A stretch of 64,000 nucleotides of DNA from Rhododendron vialii (GCF_030253575.1 NC_080557.1:36858501-36922500); one strand, 5' to 3'. Positions 11,315 through 23,320 are shown, counted from the first letter of the stretch. Notes: generated by a model from the sequence alone, not told the origin. Numbers and translations: made by a program.

Positions 11315-12058
11315 AAGAGAGAGAGAGAGAGAGAGAGACCGGACCCTTGCATGCATAGTGGATAAACTGTCCGCATGAGTGGCGGATCAGAGCCCGTAAA
11401 ATGACTTCCCCTCAATTTTCGAGTCATTTGTGGCAAAATACTTTTCTTTGTAAAAGATTTTCCTGAACAAGAATGAAAATTTGGAAAATACAATTGGAGA
11501 AAACACTTTCAATCGAAACAAACAGAACCCTAATGTTAAAATTTTTTGGTCGCTCGCACTTACGAGTTTCAAAGACCTTTTTTACTGGTTTTGAGTTCAA
11601 CACTTAAATTTAAAATCTTCGGGATATGATTTTCACAGCTATATATTGATCATCCATTTTTAGGAAACAATATACCTCAATCGGTCCATTCTGAAACAAG
11701 TTCGGAAGCATTCACAAATGCCAAATGGAGCAACTCGAAAGTCAGGAACTTTTGCATTTTACAACTTCAGATGGTGTGGAATATACATCATGAATTCTGC
11801 CTGAGACTAAATATTCTAGTCTGGCAACTCTCTTTGCATTTACAACTCTCTTTACATAAGGGAAAAATCTAAAATCAGCCCACTGGGCTGACAACAAAAA
11901 GTGTGAATGTATATTAAAAAGTGTAAAAATATATATAAAAATATGTGTTTTTCTTATTCTCTTGTGTGCTTATTGTCAACCCACTGGGCTGACAATAGAA
12001 AGACCGTTACATAAGTATACGTACTATTCTATGTAGGTTTGGATGTGAAATAAAATAT
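11315..12058. other. Intergenic, partial MITE remnant, no gene
   Basis: The segment 11385-11535 resembles a half or decayed copy of the MITE at 32-425, ending ATCGAAACAAACAGAACCC. The motif CCCACTGGGCTGACAA occurs at about 11879 and 11979 around an A/T-rich core. No coding exon is supported. Confidence 0.45.
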
Positions 12059-12212
12059 ACTCCTATTTCAGAATCTGCCTCATAACGTCATGACTTGCGT
12101 GATTGAGATTCTTTTCGTAGCATCTTGCGGTGATTACTCCTATTTCAGAATCTGCCTCATAACGTCATGACTTGCGTGATTGAGATTCTTTTCGTAGCAT
12201 CTTGCGGTGATT
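12059..12212. repeat. Perfect 77-bp tandem duplication
   Basis: Two copies of a 77-base unit lie head to tail, the second starting at about 12136. I see no mismatch between them. The unit contains TCAGAATCTGCCTCATAACG and TTCTTTTCGTAGCATCTTGC. Identity implies a recent event or an assembly artefact. Confidence 0.9.
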
Positions 12213-12705
12213 AAGAATGGACCGTTCTCTATCTTCGTGGTATCAGGCGTCTTTCTAGTTTGAAATAGCCTTGTCTGGTAATATTTTGTCTTGTGTATAT
12301 TCTATCGATTAATTATATTTTTATAGTATGAGAGTCCATCTTCATACGGGATGTTAGGTGCTCGACTGAACACTCTTGACTTCTAAAATCTTCGACATCA
12401 TCCGCTATCATGACTAAATCCCACGAAAGATCGAGTTCTGTTCTTTTCTTGTTTTTCATTTTTGGCTGATGAATCCAATGGTCCTTGTTAATTGCCAGGT
12501 TTTGATCAAGGTGAAATCTGTAAGTTGAACAGAAAGAAAGAGTAGGCTTAATGTCATGAAAAATATGATACATCACAATCTTCCTTGGCATTTGTTTTCT
12601 TTACATGTCATGATCAAACTCTATACTAATATTTTCCCTGCAGATTAGGTGGGAAGAAAGTTGGATCAACTCATCTTTTTTCCTTCTAGTAGAGGTCAAT
12701 TTTAT

Positions 12706-12808
12706 GGGAAAATGACGGCTCAGGACGTGTTTTGATAATTAATACTCTTGACAGGTATCATTGGCAGGTATTAATTATCAAAACATGTCCTTGGCCGTCA
12801 TTTTCCCC
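12706..12808. mobile_element. 103-bp perfect-ended hairpin flanked by an 8-bp direct repeat
   Basis: The arms are about 40 bases each with few mismatches: the left begins GGGAAAATGACGG and the right ends CCGTCATTTTCCCC. The loop is about 22 bases. AATTTTAT occurs directly on both sides (12698-12705 and 12809-12816), as expected if the hairpin inserted as a mobile unit. It is too small to encode anything. It could also be transcribed into a small-RNA-producing hairpin. Confidence 0.75.
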
Positions 12809-12979
12809 AATTTTATTGTATTGATTACAAGTATTCCTTTCCAATATGTCATTTTTTTTGTTTTCTAGTCTCATCTAGGCTAACTATATTTACTTTTAGA
12901 GGATGGAAAATATAATAATAGAATCGACGGTAATTTGTCTAACCACTTCAAAACAAGTGCTGGATTTGTTTATGGCTGG

Positions 12980-13810
12980 AGATTCTGACTGAATGACCCG
13001 CGCGCCCAAAGTTTTTGGGTTCACTATAGCCCTCACTTTGTTAATGTATGTTCATCGTTTAGTTTCATATAAGCAGAACATCGATGAAATGAAAAATCAA
13101 ATTTATACGTACAATCCTTGTAGCCACAATATTATTTTAGGTGCATTGATCTATAGTATTTACTGAAATCATAGGTATTATCAATCTTTTCTACAAATTT
13201 TTTGATGAGATCAAGTACCTATAATTAACAAATCAATAAAAGTTTATGCACCAATAAAATATGCATAAGCAGATTATCAAGTAGCCATGTGGTAGGCCAC
13301 AAACTGAGAATTTTTCTTTCACTCACAAAATACGAAGCGTGTATCACGGGTCTACAAGCCAGTATCTTTCTTTCTGGTTTGACACCTCTTGAAAACCCAG
13401 GAAAAAAGGCTTCAATTCGCCTCTGTTGCCTGGCCAAGAGCTCATTTAAGATTCTGGCTGGACGACCCACTCGAAGTTTTTGGGTTCACTTAGCCCTCAC
13501 TTTGTTGATCTATATATGTTCATCGTTTAGTTTCGTATAAGCAAAACACCAATGAAATGAAAAATCGAATTTACACACTCCTTGTCTCCTTGTAGCCACA
13601 TTTTAGGTGCATTGATCTTAGTAGTTAGTATCTACTAAAATCATACTAGGTGTTATCTATCTTCTTTTCTATAAAATTTTGATAAGATCAAGTACCTATA
13701 ATTAACAAATCAATAAAATTTTCTATATAAATTAAATATGCATACCCGGATTACCAAGAAGCCATGTGGTAGGCCCACAACCTGAGAGAAATTTTCTTTC
13801 ACAAAAATAT
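12980..13810. repeat. Diverged tandem duplication, about 460-bp unit
   Basis: Copy 1 spans about 12985-13325 and copy 2 about 13450-13800, offset by about 465 bases. Shared landmarks are GTTTTTGGGTTCAC, TAGCCCTCACTTTGTT, ATCAAGTACCTATAATTAAC and AGCCATGTGGTAGGCC. Copies differ by many substitutions and small indels, so the duplication is old. I see no conserved reading frame. Confidence 0.8.
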
Positions 13811-14092
13811 TTTACTGGAAAATTTTGTTATGACACATGATCCCATAAATTAGTCATTTGACTAATAGCATTCATAGGAATTGAATAGCTAACATAATTC
13901 AAAAGGAAAAAATCAAACAAAATAAAAGGCAGGCCGTGTAAAAGTCTTGCATATGTCGTAGCCTTGTGCCCGGCCCGTCAAAGGCTAAAAGCACCTTTCC
14001 CCTTTTTTTCTTCAGCTAAACTTCAAAACTGACTTTCAACAGAGCTAGCATGGTGGATACAATAAATATTCTGTTATCCTTGCCTTCAAAAA

Positions 14093-14096
<4 letters not shown>

Positions 14097-14131
<35 letters not shown>
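14097..14131. repeat. CT microsatellite
   Basis: About 17 CT units in intergenic DNA, roughly 120 bases before a poly(G) run. Confidence 0.95.
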
Positions 14132-14132
<1 letters not shown>

Positions 14133-14250
14133 ATAACGAACTTAATTGATTCGTTTGATTTGAATGATGTAAAAAAAGAGTACCTAATTATTCGCGAAAG
14201 ATGCTTTCTTGTATGATCAAATCAATGGCACAGCTTCTGAAAATAAGCCC

Positions 14251-14272
14251 GGGGGGGGGGGGGGGGGGGGGG
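14251..14272. repeat. Homopolymer G run of 22 bases
   Basis: Three C are followed by 22 consecutive G. Long G runs are rare in plant DNA and prone to sequencing error, so the exact length should not be trusted. Confidence 0.9.
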
Positions 14273-15743
14273 AAGGAATAAGGACGGATGGAATAGTATG
14301 CGAAAGATTAAATGATTAAACCGTAATAAAGGTCTCTAAAACAAATATACCCATCAGATCATCACAGACCATTCATTTTTTGTTTTAAAGCAACAATTCT
14401 CTTATTAAAAAAACACAGTTACTACAAATTGCCTAGTTCACTCTCTTTTTCCATTGAAGAGAGAATTTGATTATATATTTCGAAGCTCAACCTCAAAAGA
14501 AGCTTAGATAACAATCATGACCAACCAACCCGAAAGGGATTGGATTTGGGACTTAGGGGTTTACTTTGACTTCAAAATAAGCCAATTCTAGCGGACGGAA
14601 GAGGTGATTCTCAAATATTAGTCGACGTCCACGTAAACTGACCAGATAACATGAGCTATAAGAAAACATATCATGACCAACCCTCGCTAAAAAACACAGT
14701 AAGCTGGCCCACAAAGCAAAATTGAAATGAAGAATCACCTACTCCAATAAAGACCCAACCACTTGAGGGAAAAGTGGGAATGGCATAAAAAATGTTTGGA
14801 GTACATGATACCTTAAAGTGTCTTATCCCTGAAAAAGTTTGTTCCTCATCTGATACCATGTTGAAGGAACTTCATTCCCCACATTTAATCCCATCAAGGC
14901 ATCAAGAAAGACTGAGAAAGAATCCAAATGAAATCCCCTTTTCCACCACCACTACCCCCAAATCCAAAATCCTCCCTCCCACCCACTATCCCCACTATGG
15001 GGATCCCACCTATTCCATCTTTCCACATGCTTTAAAGAAACAAGGATGGAGAAACAAACACATGGAAAAGGAGAAAAGTAAAGTAAATGAGAAGACAGCC
15101 AAAAATTGACAAGAGATATGGACAATTGAACAATTTTACAATACCAGTAAACTTTTAGTTCAATGTTTACATCATCAAAGAACCTAATGCCCCCACAACC
15201 CAAGTCACTTTCTGCCCCAACTATAATTCATTCACAAGTGGAACACATCAGCAACCCAATTTCTTCCCTCCTCCGTAGGTTATGAGAGACATAGTCAAAA
15301 GGACCAGTGGAGAGAACAAAAAGACAAGTAAGATAAAAACCCCTTGAATGCTATTCAACCCTCAATAAGAAATTCATCTGAGATGACAATAGTAGGTTAA
15401 TATCAAGCTAAAAATATGCAGAAGGCGCCCAGGATTCCAAGTTCCAATGAAACATTTTTAAGTTATTTTATGAATCAAGAAACTACATGGAAAAAAATTG
15501 CAGATGTAAATTTCAAAATCAGGGGAAGGAAAAAGTACCTAAACTGAGCCAGATGTTTGCAATCGACCCAGATAAGCTTTCTTATCCTTTCCTGATTGCT
15601 GAAACAATAACAATAATAAATAGTTAAGATGAATTTTCCATTCCTCTTAATCCTAAGGTAAGCTTCTTAACCTTCACAACGTCACCGACTGGTTATGTAG
15701 CCAAACTCTGCTGATCTTCCCCAGTAACATCATTACACCGTTA
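14273..15743. other. Intergenic and probable 3' UTR of the CCCH zinc-finger gene
   Basis: No host exon is seen between the poly(G) run and the stop codon of the minus-strand zinc-finger gene. The part nearest 15743 is presumably its 3' UTR. Short ORFs around 14550-15200 on both strands have no recognisable motif and look spurious. Confidence 0.45.
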
Positions 15744-17891
15744 CTAAGCAACAATTTGATCAAGCTGCATCTGCTCTAGCCATGCTCCCAAAACTGCATG
15801 ATCAAGATTTTCATTAGGGTTCAGTTCAGAACCCTCAGCCGATGATGGGGCAACCGATGAGACCGGTACACTCAGAGTTTCTTTGTTGTCAGGTGGTGAT
15901 TCTTTCACCAATGACTGAACCCATGACAGGTCAGGCTCCTCCCCATTATGCCCGCTAGAAAATGATCTACGTACTCGAGCCAGTTCATCTCCATTAACAG
16001 ACCAATCCAACTTCCCATTCGGGGAATCCCAATTGGACAAAGAACTCACAGGAGATCCAACAATCCCTCCACCATTTGATCCAAGATCCGAACCAAGATT
16101 ACGAGGAAGACAGGTTCCAAGAGTAGATAGCCGAGGGCTAAAAGGGGATTGCGGCTCAATGCCTCTAGGTGACATCCTCCCAGATGATGATGAAACATGG
16201 TATGGTGAATGACCAAAGGGTTGATGATCCACATTGTTTGCAGAGTATGCATTCACGCTCATAGGAGATAAAACGTTCTGTTGTTGCTGAAAAGGATTCA
16301 GAACCATAGATTTATGTGATGGAGAGAACACAGTTGAACCAGCAGCAACCTGATCAGAATATCGAGGAGATGAGACCTCCGAGGAAAAAAGCTCATCAAG
16401 GTTTGAAGGACTAAGGTTTTTTGCGCGAATGGGTAGTAGCTTGGTGGAGGAAGTATTGAAGTATGACATATCATTAAAGAGCTGCTGCTGTTGCTGAGCT
16501 TCAAAATCTAGCAGCATATTGAGCTCCTCCGATGGAATGTCCCTAGCGTTAAAGGATGATCTCAGACGGCTTGATTGGAAATTGCTTCCTGGAAGATGCA
16601 AAGTAGGAATATTTGGCTGAGGCCAAGCAACAGATGGGTGCATCATAGAATTCCCAGAAGGGGATACAGCTGAGGGAGAACCAGGCAAAAGGCTCAATGC
16701 CACAGCCATATCCATGACAGAAGCAGCAGAAGCGGATGATCGAGGGGATGGAATGGCAGATCCAGTGGACATATATAAAGGGCGGAGTTCCTCAGATGTG
16801 TGCGCAAAGAAACAGACACGGCGTGAGCAACCTGTGCCGTCTTTGCACAGGCGGGTCCTATACTGCGCTGGGTGTAACCAGCACTCAAAAACCCCATGAG
16901 CATATTCGCACAGGTCGCCACGCCTGCATTGACCCTTGCGAAAATCTGGACAAGGCACACAACTGTAGTGAAACTTCCGTGGGTCCCTTCTTCGGGCATT
17001 TTCGCCAGGATGAACAAAAGGGCATTCAGTCCAATCGTGAGAGTAGGCTCGCGAACAAGGACGGATTTTGAATGAGAACATCCTGAATTCGTCAGTGGAA
17101 TACACACTATTCTTGATGTCAGGAAGAGAAGGGTCAATTGGGTATTCTTTCTTCTCCGGAGCAACAGAAGATGCATGAATATCACTAACCCTAGAATGGT
17201 TTTGTTCTAGGGTTATAGATGATGTTGAGTCCACAGCAAAGGACAAGGGACCATTCTCCGGGGATGATGAAAGGGGTGGTGAATTAGATTTTTCGCCAGC
17301 AAAGGAGATCTTTGTGTCCTCTAGATGATCATAATCATCACTTCTGAGGAGCAATTGAAGGGCATGCTTTAGTTCTGGAAGTTCTGGAGGAGAAACAATA
17401 ACATCAATAGGGCGATGACCAGTGGCATCAGTGGAATTGCGATCTGCACCAGCAAGTAATAACAACTTTACAACATCAACTGCATTTACAGACCCACTGG
17501 ATGCAGCACAGTGAAGGGCAGTGCTCTCATCCGGGCCGCAGGAAACATTTACATCCGCCTCGGAAAAAGAGAGTATTAGTTTCACAACATCAACGCTACC
17601 GTATGTGGAAGCAACCATTAATGGAGTTCGATGCTCTAGTAACATCTGTCTTGATGATCTCTGACGACCGTACCAGAGTCCCATGTCATTGATTTCTGAA
17701 GCAATGCGAAAAATTGATTGCTTGAATCCTTCAATGTCATTGTCTGCAGCAAGTTCAAGCAGACTTGAGAACGATGTTTCTGCCTTTGGTGCTTTGGTTA
17801 GGTTACTCATATCTGTTGTTAAGTTTGCACACTTGGGGGAAGAAGTAGGTACCGGAGTCTCAGGATTTAACGTCTCCGGACCACTACACAT
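15744..17891 (-). CDS. CCCH zinc-finger protein with ankyrin repeats (AtC3H30/56 type)
   Basis: Single coding exon of 715 residues. Ankyrin-type repeats span about 88-183 ([20 protein letters not shown], then [11 protein letters not shown] and [20 protein letters not shown]). An arginine-rich region leads into the plant RR-TZF domain: first finger C314-X7-C322-X5-C328-X3-H332, second finger C349-X5-C355-X4-C360-X3-H364. The C-terminal half is Ser/Pro/Gln-rich and low complexity, ending in [15 protein letters not shown]. This matches the plant class that includes OXS2/AtC3H30 and AtC3H56, which shuttle between cytoplasm and nucleus and act in stress responses, binding DNA or RNA (family knowledge). 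The start is the first ATG after a plausible 3' splice site. The gene is convergent with DiT1. Which orthologue it is (C3H30 or C3H56) cannot be settled by eye, though synteny points to C3H56. Confidence 0.94.
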   Translation of the reverse strand: MCSGPETLNPETPVPTSSPKCANLTTDMSNLTKAPKAETSFSSLLELAADNDIEGFKQSIFRIASEINDMGLWYGRQRSSRQMLLEHRTPLMVASTYGSVDVVKLILSFSEADVNVSCGPDESTALHCAASSGSVNAVDVVKLLLLAGADRNSTDATGHRPIDVIVSPPELPELKHALQLLLRSDDYDHLEDTKISFAGEKSNSPPLSSSPENGPLSFAVDSTSSITLEQNHSRVSDIHASSVAPEKKEYPIDPSLPDIKNSVYSTDEFRMFSFKIRPCSRAYSHDWTECPFVHPGENARRRDPRKFHYSCVPCPDFRKGQCRRGDLCEYAHGVFECWLHPAQYRTRLCKDGTGCSRRVCFFAHTSEELRPLYMSTGSAIPSPRSSASAASVMDMAVALSLLPGSPSAVSPSGNSMMHPSVAWPQPNIPTLHLPGSNFQSSRLRSSFNARDIPSEELNMLLDFEAQQQQQLFNDMSYFNTSSTKLLPIRAKNLSPSNLDELFSSEVSSPRYSDQVAAGSTVFSPSHKSMVLNPFQQQQNVLSPMSVNAYSANNVDHQPFGHSPYHVSSSSGRMSPRGIEPQSPFSPRLSTLGTCLPRNLGSDLGSNGGGIVGSPVSSLSNWDSPNGKLDWSVNGDELARVRRSFSSGHNGEEPDLSWVQSLVKESPPDNKETLSVPVSSVAPSSAEGSELNPNENLDHAVLGAWLEQMQLDQIVA

Positions 17892-17902
17892 GCTTCAGTT
17901 AA

Positions 17903-19225
17903 CTGGAAATCAATCTGAACCAAAAATAAACAAACCCATTGTCAGAAATTGTTAACAAAAAAAGATGTCACCTACAGAAAATCCATATAATCAACCACAA
18001 TATATCCAATCTCAAACCCGAATATTCTAATCTAGCAGAATCATTATCTCTGGGAGGAATAAAGATACAAATAATGATTCTCCAGCATCAATTCTCCAAT
18101 CAGATAGTAATAAAATAGAGAATACTTATGCTAATCATACACGCTAACAAAAATATAAAAAGAGATAACAAAAGCATCTCAAGCAATGATTCCTAACAAA
18201 TCAATACATAAAGACACAGATACACAGCATGTATTCATAAACCCATCACCTGCATCGCTGTTGATAAAAATACGAATATTAATTTGTGTTTGACATGTAA
18301 TTCAATGATAATCTTATGTTAGATTTGAAAAATAATAATAGAACTCAATCTAAGGTTATAACCCATTTGACAAAGAACAGAGCAAAATAAAAGAAAAAAA
18401 CATTATTTAAACTATCAAAAACAACAGTTACCAATAATAGAGGGAATGAGAAGAAGCTCGCAAACAAGTTGTAGGAAACTCTTCCAAAAGGCAAAAAGGA
18501 ACCAAAAGATTAGGAAGACGAGCGGCGGCAATACCCATTTAGTAACGCATCTCAAGGGGTATTTAAATCAACATAAAACAAAAACTAGAAAACAAGCGAA
18601 AATGGTAAGGAAAAAAAAATCACCACACGGACTCCCCATAAAAACCACCATTTCCCATATTCGGATAAAAAAAATAGCACGCAGGAATTCACGTATACCA
18701 TACTGGACTAGTACCCAGATAAGGAAAATTTGTAATTTAAAATTCAAAAATGGAAAAGTAAGCACGGAAAAAAAAAGTACTAGAAGTTAGAATAGAATAG
18801 AAAAGCAAGCCTCCCCAATGTCATTGGACATGTTCTGAGCAAAACAACTTTGATTGAGTTCAAAATCTCATTTCGGACACAGCATAGGACAAAAATATCT
18901 TGTCTGAAAAGAACAAAAAGAACATCAACAGCTTTGATCGAGTCATCGGACTGCACAGCTTAACGTGAAAATCGATGAGAAATAAACTACTCCAGGCACA
19001 ACACTCACGGACTAATAAGACACCTACTGCGGGCGTGCTAAGGCTGAAGCGCGAACATGAACGCGTCTTTTAAGAATATCTCGTATTACTAAAATTTATG
19101 AGAACGAATATTAAGAGCACGAGCGCACGGCCACAGTGGAGACGACAATTCAACTCAAAAGATCAGATAACATCAAGCATTCAACAAAATTCGTATAACT
19201 GCGCTCGCACATAAAACGTACTTAC
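17903..19225 (-). other. Putative 5'-leader intron of the CCCH zinc-finger gene
   Basis: On the minus strand a good donor (A|GTAAGTA) starts at 19225 and a plausible acceptor (TTTCCAG) ends at 17903, eleven bases before the ATG. The 1.3-kb space is A/T-rich with no ORF resembling a protein. An alternative acceptor (TTCAG) lies a few bases further upstream. The intron is inferred from sequence only. Confidence 0.5.
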
Positions 19226-19473
19226 TGATTTCCAGAGCCTGAAATGGCGAAGAGAAAATCAAGCAAGACCAATCAAAATCCAAAGAGCATGTCCTGAGCT
19301 CCTGTATCCATGTATCTTATTCAACGATTAGCGAAGCACGAACAGAGAGCTGGAAGCGCGGCCTCGGAACGGCGGCAGAAACCAGTCCACCGCGACTGCG
19401 ACGGCGACGACTCCATCGACGGGGGAGCACTCCAAGTGCATGCGCTAAAGAGAGAGAGAGAGAGAGAGAGAGA
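19226..19473 (-). promoter_or_regulatory. Putative GC-rich 5' leader exon with upstream ORFs
   Basis: This GC-rich patch in AT-rich surroundings precedes the donor at 19225 and begins at a GA tract (CT on the sense strand, 19449-19473). It contains two complete upstream ORFs on the minus strand: one of 31 codons from ATG at 19416 to a stop at 19321, and one of 12 codons from 19311. Either could dampen translation of the zinc-finger protein if the leader is as drawn. Confidence 0.45.
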
Positions 19474-19564
19474 AGAAGTTCTGTTCGAAATTCAGATGAA
19501 ATGAAATGGAAAAACAGTGGTTTAATTTGAGTGGGATTTGTTGTATTTTTAACACGCACTACAG

Positions 19565-19567
<3 letters not shown>

Positions 19568-19608
<41 letters not shown>
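19568..19608. repeat. GA microsatellite
   Basis: About 20 GA units, roughly 100 bases beyond another GA tract at 19449-19473. Both would be CT on the sense strand of the zinc-finger gene. Confidence 0.95.
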
Positions 19609-19611
<3 letters not shown>

Positions 19612-21219
19612 TATGGGAATTCACCCGGAATTCACTCGACATGTTAAAAAGCCTTTTGGAGGGGGCGACCGGGAACCGGCTGAGGCATTGAAAGCAAATG
19701 CAGCTGCTTGTTTTTTTTTTTTTTACAAAAAGTAAAAAGTTGTATTGACGTAAGTTGCACTAAAAATACGGAATTCATTACAAATATCTTAGACAAAGCT
19801 GAGTTAAGCATCTAAAGATACAAAACGAGATAAGAACATGGTTGTTGATGTCTTTCATTCTAACCTAGGCATCACTTGACGCACATTCTGCTGAAATTTT
19901 ATATTTTTTTGCAATTCTAAGAAAAAGATAAAATGCTAGCCAAGAAAAAAAAGACAACAACTACCCAGACGATTAGACGAATTTTCAAACAAATATGAAC
20001 GCACCAATGAACTCCCAAAGTTACAGATTTGACAAGTCACTATGAGTTGCTCTAACAAAGACATCATATGGGGTAGTAGAACATTGTTGACACAGATACC
20101 ATGAAGCAACATCATCTGAAAATAATCTGATCTGTGGATGTAATATTCGCTCAAAGACAAAACTAAAAACTCTCACAAAAAGAAGAGACAAAACTCTCAC
20201 AAATTTGACCATAAGTCGTTGATCTGAAGAGACGCAAGAAAAACAAACCAAGGACTAGAAAAAAGAGAGATTGATAACTAGTACCATAACCTTCCCCTCC
20301 CACCACCGTATTAGGATTGTGAAACCCGATGGAGGGGAAGGGAGAAGAAATGTTAATGTGACGGCTAGAGTTTCATTCGTTCGTTCGTTCGAGATAGATA
20401 GATAGATAGATAGAGGCGAAAATGCTTGTTTTTACCAAACTAAAAGTTGTAGTATTTGAGTATATCCGTTTTATCTTTATTTAAAAAAATTCATGTTTTA
20501 GTTTTGCGCCAAATTTTTATAGATTATTAATTCGTCGCTTTTTCAATTTTTTCTTGGATATTTTGAAAAAATATTAGGTAAATGTCATAATTTTTTATTT
20601 TTTTAATTTCTCCCGTCAATACGAACCAATAATTTACGTAGTAAAAATTTAGGACAAAACTAACAAACAATTTTTTTTTTTTTTGAATGAAGACAAGTAC
20701 TACAACTTTTAGAGTGCATTTACGAAAGCTGTGGATACATATCTTAGATTCTAGCTTCATATTCTGATGCAGATTCTATATTTTAAATTTTAGTAGAAGC
20801 AGATAAACATGTTTACCATAACTGTGAAATTATGATTAAGTTACGGTAAAAATTGGTACTTTTTACTTTAAAAAGTTGAAAATTAGCTTTTACTCCTAGA
20901 GGTTACCGACACCCAGTTTTCGAATTTTTAGAAATTTCATTCTTTTTCTAGGTATTCTACAGAAGAATTCGAGAATCTTTTATCTAACATTTTTGGTGAA
21001 CACTCCAAACTGATTTTAAAAAACTAGAATTTCAAAATCAACAAAAAAATTTCCCTAAACACCCACTTAGTTTAGCGGAAACAAGGCCTAAATCTGTGCG
21101 GGCTACTGCAAGAGTGCGAATGTAAAAACATCTATCAAAAGCCTCCCAAATAATTGAAATTCATGGGTGCAAGACTTAAAAGCACAAATCCAAAGTGAGA
21201 ATTGCAAGCAAGAACATTA
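19609..21219. other. Intergenic with foldback-derived sequence, no gene
   Basis: No exon found. TTCG repeats (20376-20391) run into GATA repeats (20393-20414). The stretch 20440-20700 is a decayed member of the CTCGACAAGAG foldback family described at 49661-50019: GTTTTGCGCCAAATTTTTAT pairs relaxedly with AAAATTTAGGACAAAAC. The CCCTCCCACC / GGAGGGGAAGGG pair near 20290-20345 is a short inverted repeat. Confidence 0.45.
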
Positions 21220-21650
21220 GGGCCCATTTGATAAACGGATTGGAGATTGTGATTGCATTGCTAAGGTGATGATATTAGTAGTACTTTGTTTGATTTTCAA
21301 AATTGGTCCGGATTGGTAGTTTCATGGGATAAACAATTCAGCCCATAGGGGGTATTGCTAATATTTCTTGAAACTTGGTATTCGTAATCCAATTCCAACC
21401 CATTCTCATTACCAATTTCTTCTATCAATCAAATCCCATCATCTAATCTCATCCTAAACAAACGTATTCATTATCAATTCCTTCTCATTACCAATCTATT
21501 CTCATTATCAATCGCAATCTTAATCTTATCCTAAACAAACATATTCATTATCAATTCTTTCTCATTACCAATCCATTCTCATTACCAATCTCAATCTTAA
21601 TTTCATCTCCTTACAAATCTCATCCATCTATCACTGTTATCAAACGAGGC
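21220..21650. mobile_element. MITE with GGGCCCATTTGATAA ends and internal tandem repeats
   Basis: The left end GGGCCCATTTGATAA matches the reverse complement of the right end (GCCTCGTTTGATAA). TTA precedes the left end and ATA follows the right, so a three-base duplication is only partly preserved. Inside are two to three copies of a unit with TATTCATTATCAATTC and TTCTCATTACCAATC. A similar half-element lies at about 32308-32470. PIF/Harbinger affinity is likely but inferred. Confidence 0.55.
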
Positions 21651-22756
21651 ATAAGAGTGATGTCCGCTAACGTTGAAAAGCTTGGGAGTAGGTGAGGGGA
21701 GAGAAGGTGCGGTGACCGGTTAAAGAGGTGGGAGAAGCGGAAGCGTGGGGTAGATTAAAGTGGATTGGAAAGGGCGGAGTGGTGTCCGCCAATCGGAGGC
21801 TTTGATGGAGCGTACTGGTAGATGTCAGGGCAGATATTCAATTTGGGTTTTGGCTCCTCCTGTTCCGGCTAACTTTAGGCACTCTCCGGATTCACTTTAA
21901 CGATCGAGCCCGTTATCCGTTGTCGTTTCAGAACTGATTTTTCATCGATTATTGCTTCTTTTCTTTTCTTTTTGCAAACATATTTACATCGTCTAAAAGG
22001 AAAAAATAAGTTTGGTAAAACGAAGTACATTTTTTTTAAGGTACAGAAGATTTTTGTTTTCGCAAAATATGACAAATGATATTTGACCAAGAAAAGTTTT
22101 TTCACAACTAGTAATATCCTTAACGAGGTCTAATAAACAAACGATTCTGAATATCTAAATATGTCAGGTGAGGGAGCGGAGAGGATTCAATTTCTTTTTT
22201 TTTTAGTCGTGAAACTCGGTAAAAAAAGCCCACTGACCAATGGCAACGGAGCAGAGTTTTTGTTTTTTTTAACGGTTGGTAGAGGGTTTTTTCCCCTCTT
22301 GAAAATGGTTGGTAAAAGCAAGTACATCAGATCGGGTAAAAAAAGCTTTTTAGCTACTTTACCTATTGAAAATGAGAAAAGTTCACATGCAGTAGCTTCT
22401 GTAAACCTTCCGGTAGAGTGCATTTTGCTGCAGTACTTCGATAAAAGAAGCGAAGCACCGTTGAAAAGCAACCTATTACTCTCTCTCTCTCTCTCCCCTT
22501 AGTTTTTTCTTCTTCTGCAAGAACAAAGCTCCATCCTTTAGCACCATTTCTGAATTGGAGTTTCTTGGTTTCTTCAGTAGCCATTCATCTTCCATTCAAT
22601 TCAATAACAGGTTTAATCTTCACTTCTTCTATTTTGGAGCAAAACATTAGGGGTGTAAAAATCTAGGGCGAGTCTGAGAATGAAATCTAGTTCTTGTTAA
22701 TTGGAAGAGTTTAGAAAAAATTTAGAGGTTTGAAATTTTGGTGAGATTCTGAGTTC
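21651..22756. other. Intergenic, no supported gene
   Basis: This stretch has a CT tract (22475-22496) followed by leader-like sequence, but no long frame with a recognisable protein follows. I tested it as a possible gene start and found nothing to support one. Confidence 0.4.
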
Positions 22757-23320
22757 TTACAAAGAATTCAAAACATGGAATTGGATGGAGGATTTGTGCC
22801 ATAGTGAAAGTCTCGAATCTCGGTGCAAGGGAATTGAGTGGCATTGGGTTGAGTTTGGGTATCAGGTAATTGAGTTGAGTTTTGTTCGCCCTTTGACAAG
22901 GTAAAAGTGATCTTTCAAAAAAAAAAAATAAATTTGAGAGGGTAAATATTACCCTCTCTTTCTTATTTGTTGAAATGATATGAGTCTCACCATAAAGTGA
23001 TGTCATGCTTACCAAAAAGTGTATTGTACAGTAAGCATTACAAAGAATTCAAAACATGGAATTGGATGGAGGATTTGTGCCGTAGTGAACGTCTCGAATC
23101 TAGGTGCAAGGGAATTGAGTGGCATTGGGTTGAGTCTGGGTGTCAGGGAATTGAGTTGAGTTTTGTTCGCCCTTCATTTGAGAGGGTAAAAGTGATCTTT
23201 CAAAAAAAATTAAAAATTTGAGAGGGTAAACATTACCCTCGCTTTCCTATTTGTTGAAATGACATGAGTCCCACCATAAAGTGATGTCATACTTACCGAA
23301 AAGTGTATTGCATAGTAAGT
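22757..23320. repeat. Tandem duplication with 281-bp period
   Basis: Copy 1 is 22757-23037 and copy 2 starts at 23038. Landmarks shared are TTACAAAGAATTCAAAACAT, GGAATTGGATGGAGGATTTG and GTGGCATTGGGTTGAGT. There are scattered substitutions. The junction lies inside a foldback element, leaving copy 1 with only its left arm. Confidence 0.88.

Noticed and set aside
14792..15203. ORFs of 105 and 83 residues on opposite strands near the zinc-finger gene 3' end
   Set aside because: No motif, no splice context and no coding bias; probably UTR or intergenic.
16694..17185. 163-residue minus-strand frame within the zinc-finger gene
   Set aside because: It is an alternative frame of the 715-residue protein, whose zinc fingers and ankyrin repeats fix the true frame.
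22475..22640. Gene start suggested by a CT tract followed by leader-like DNA
   Set aside because: No exon with coding character follows before the tandem duplication.
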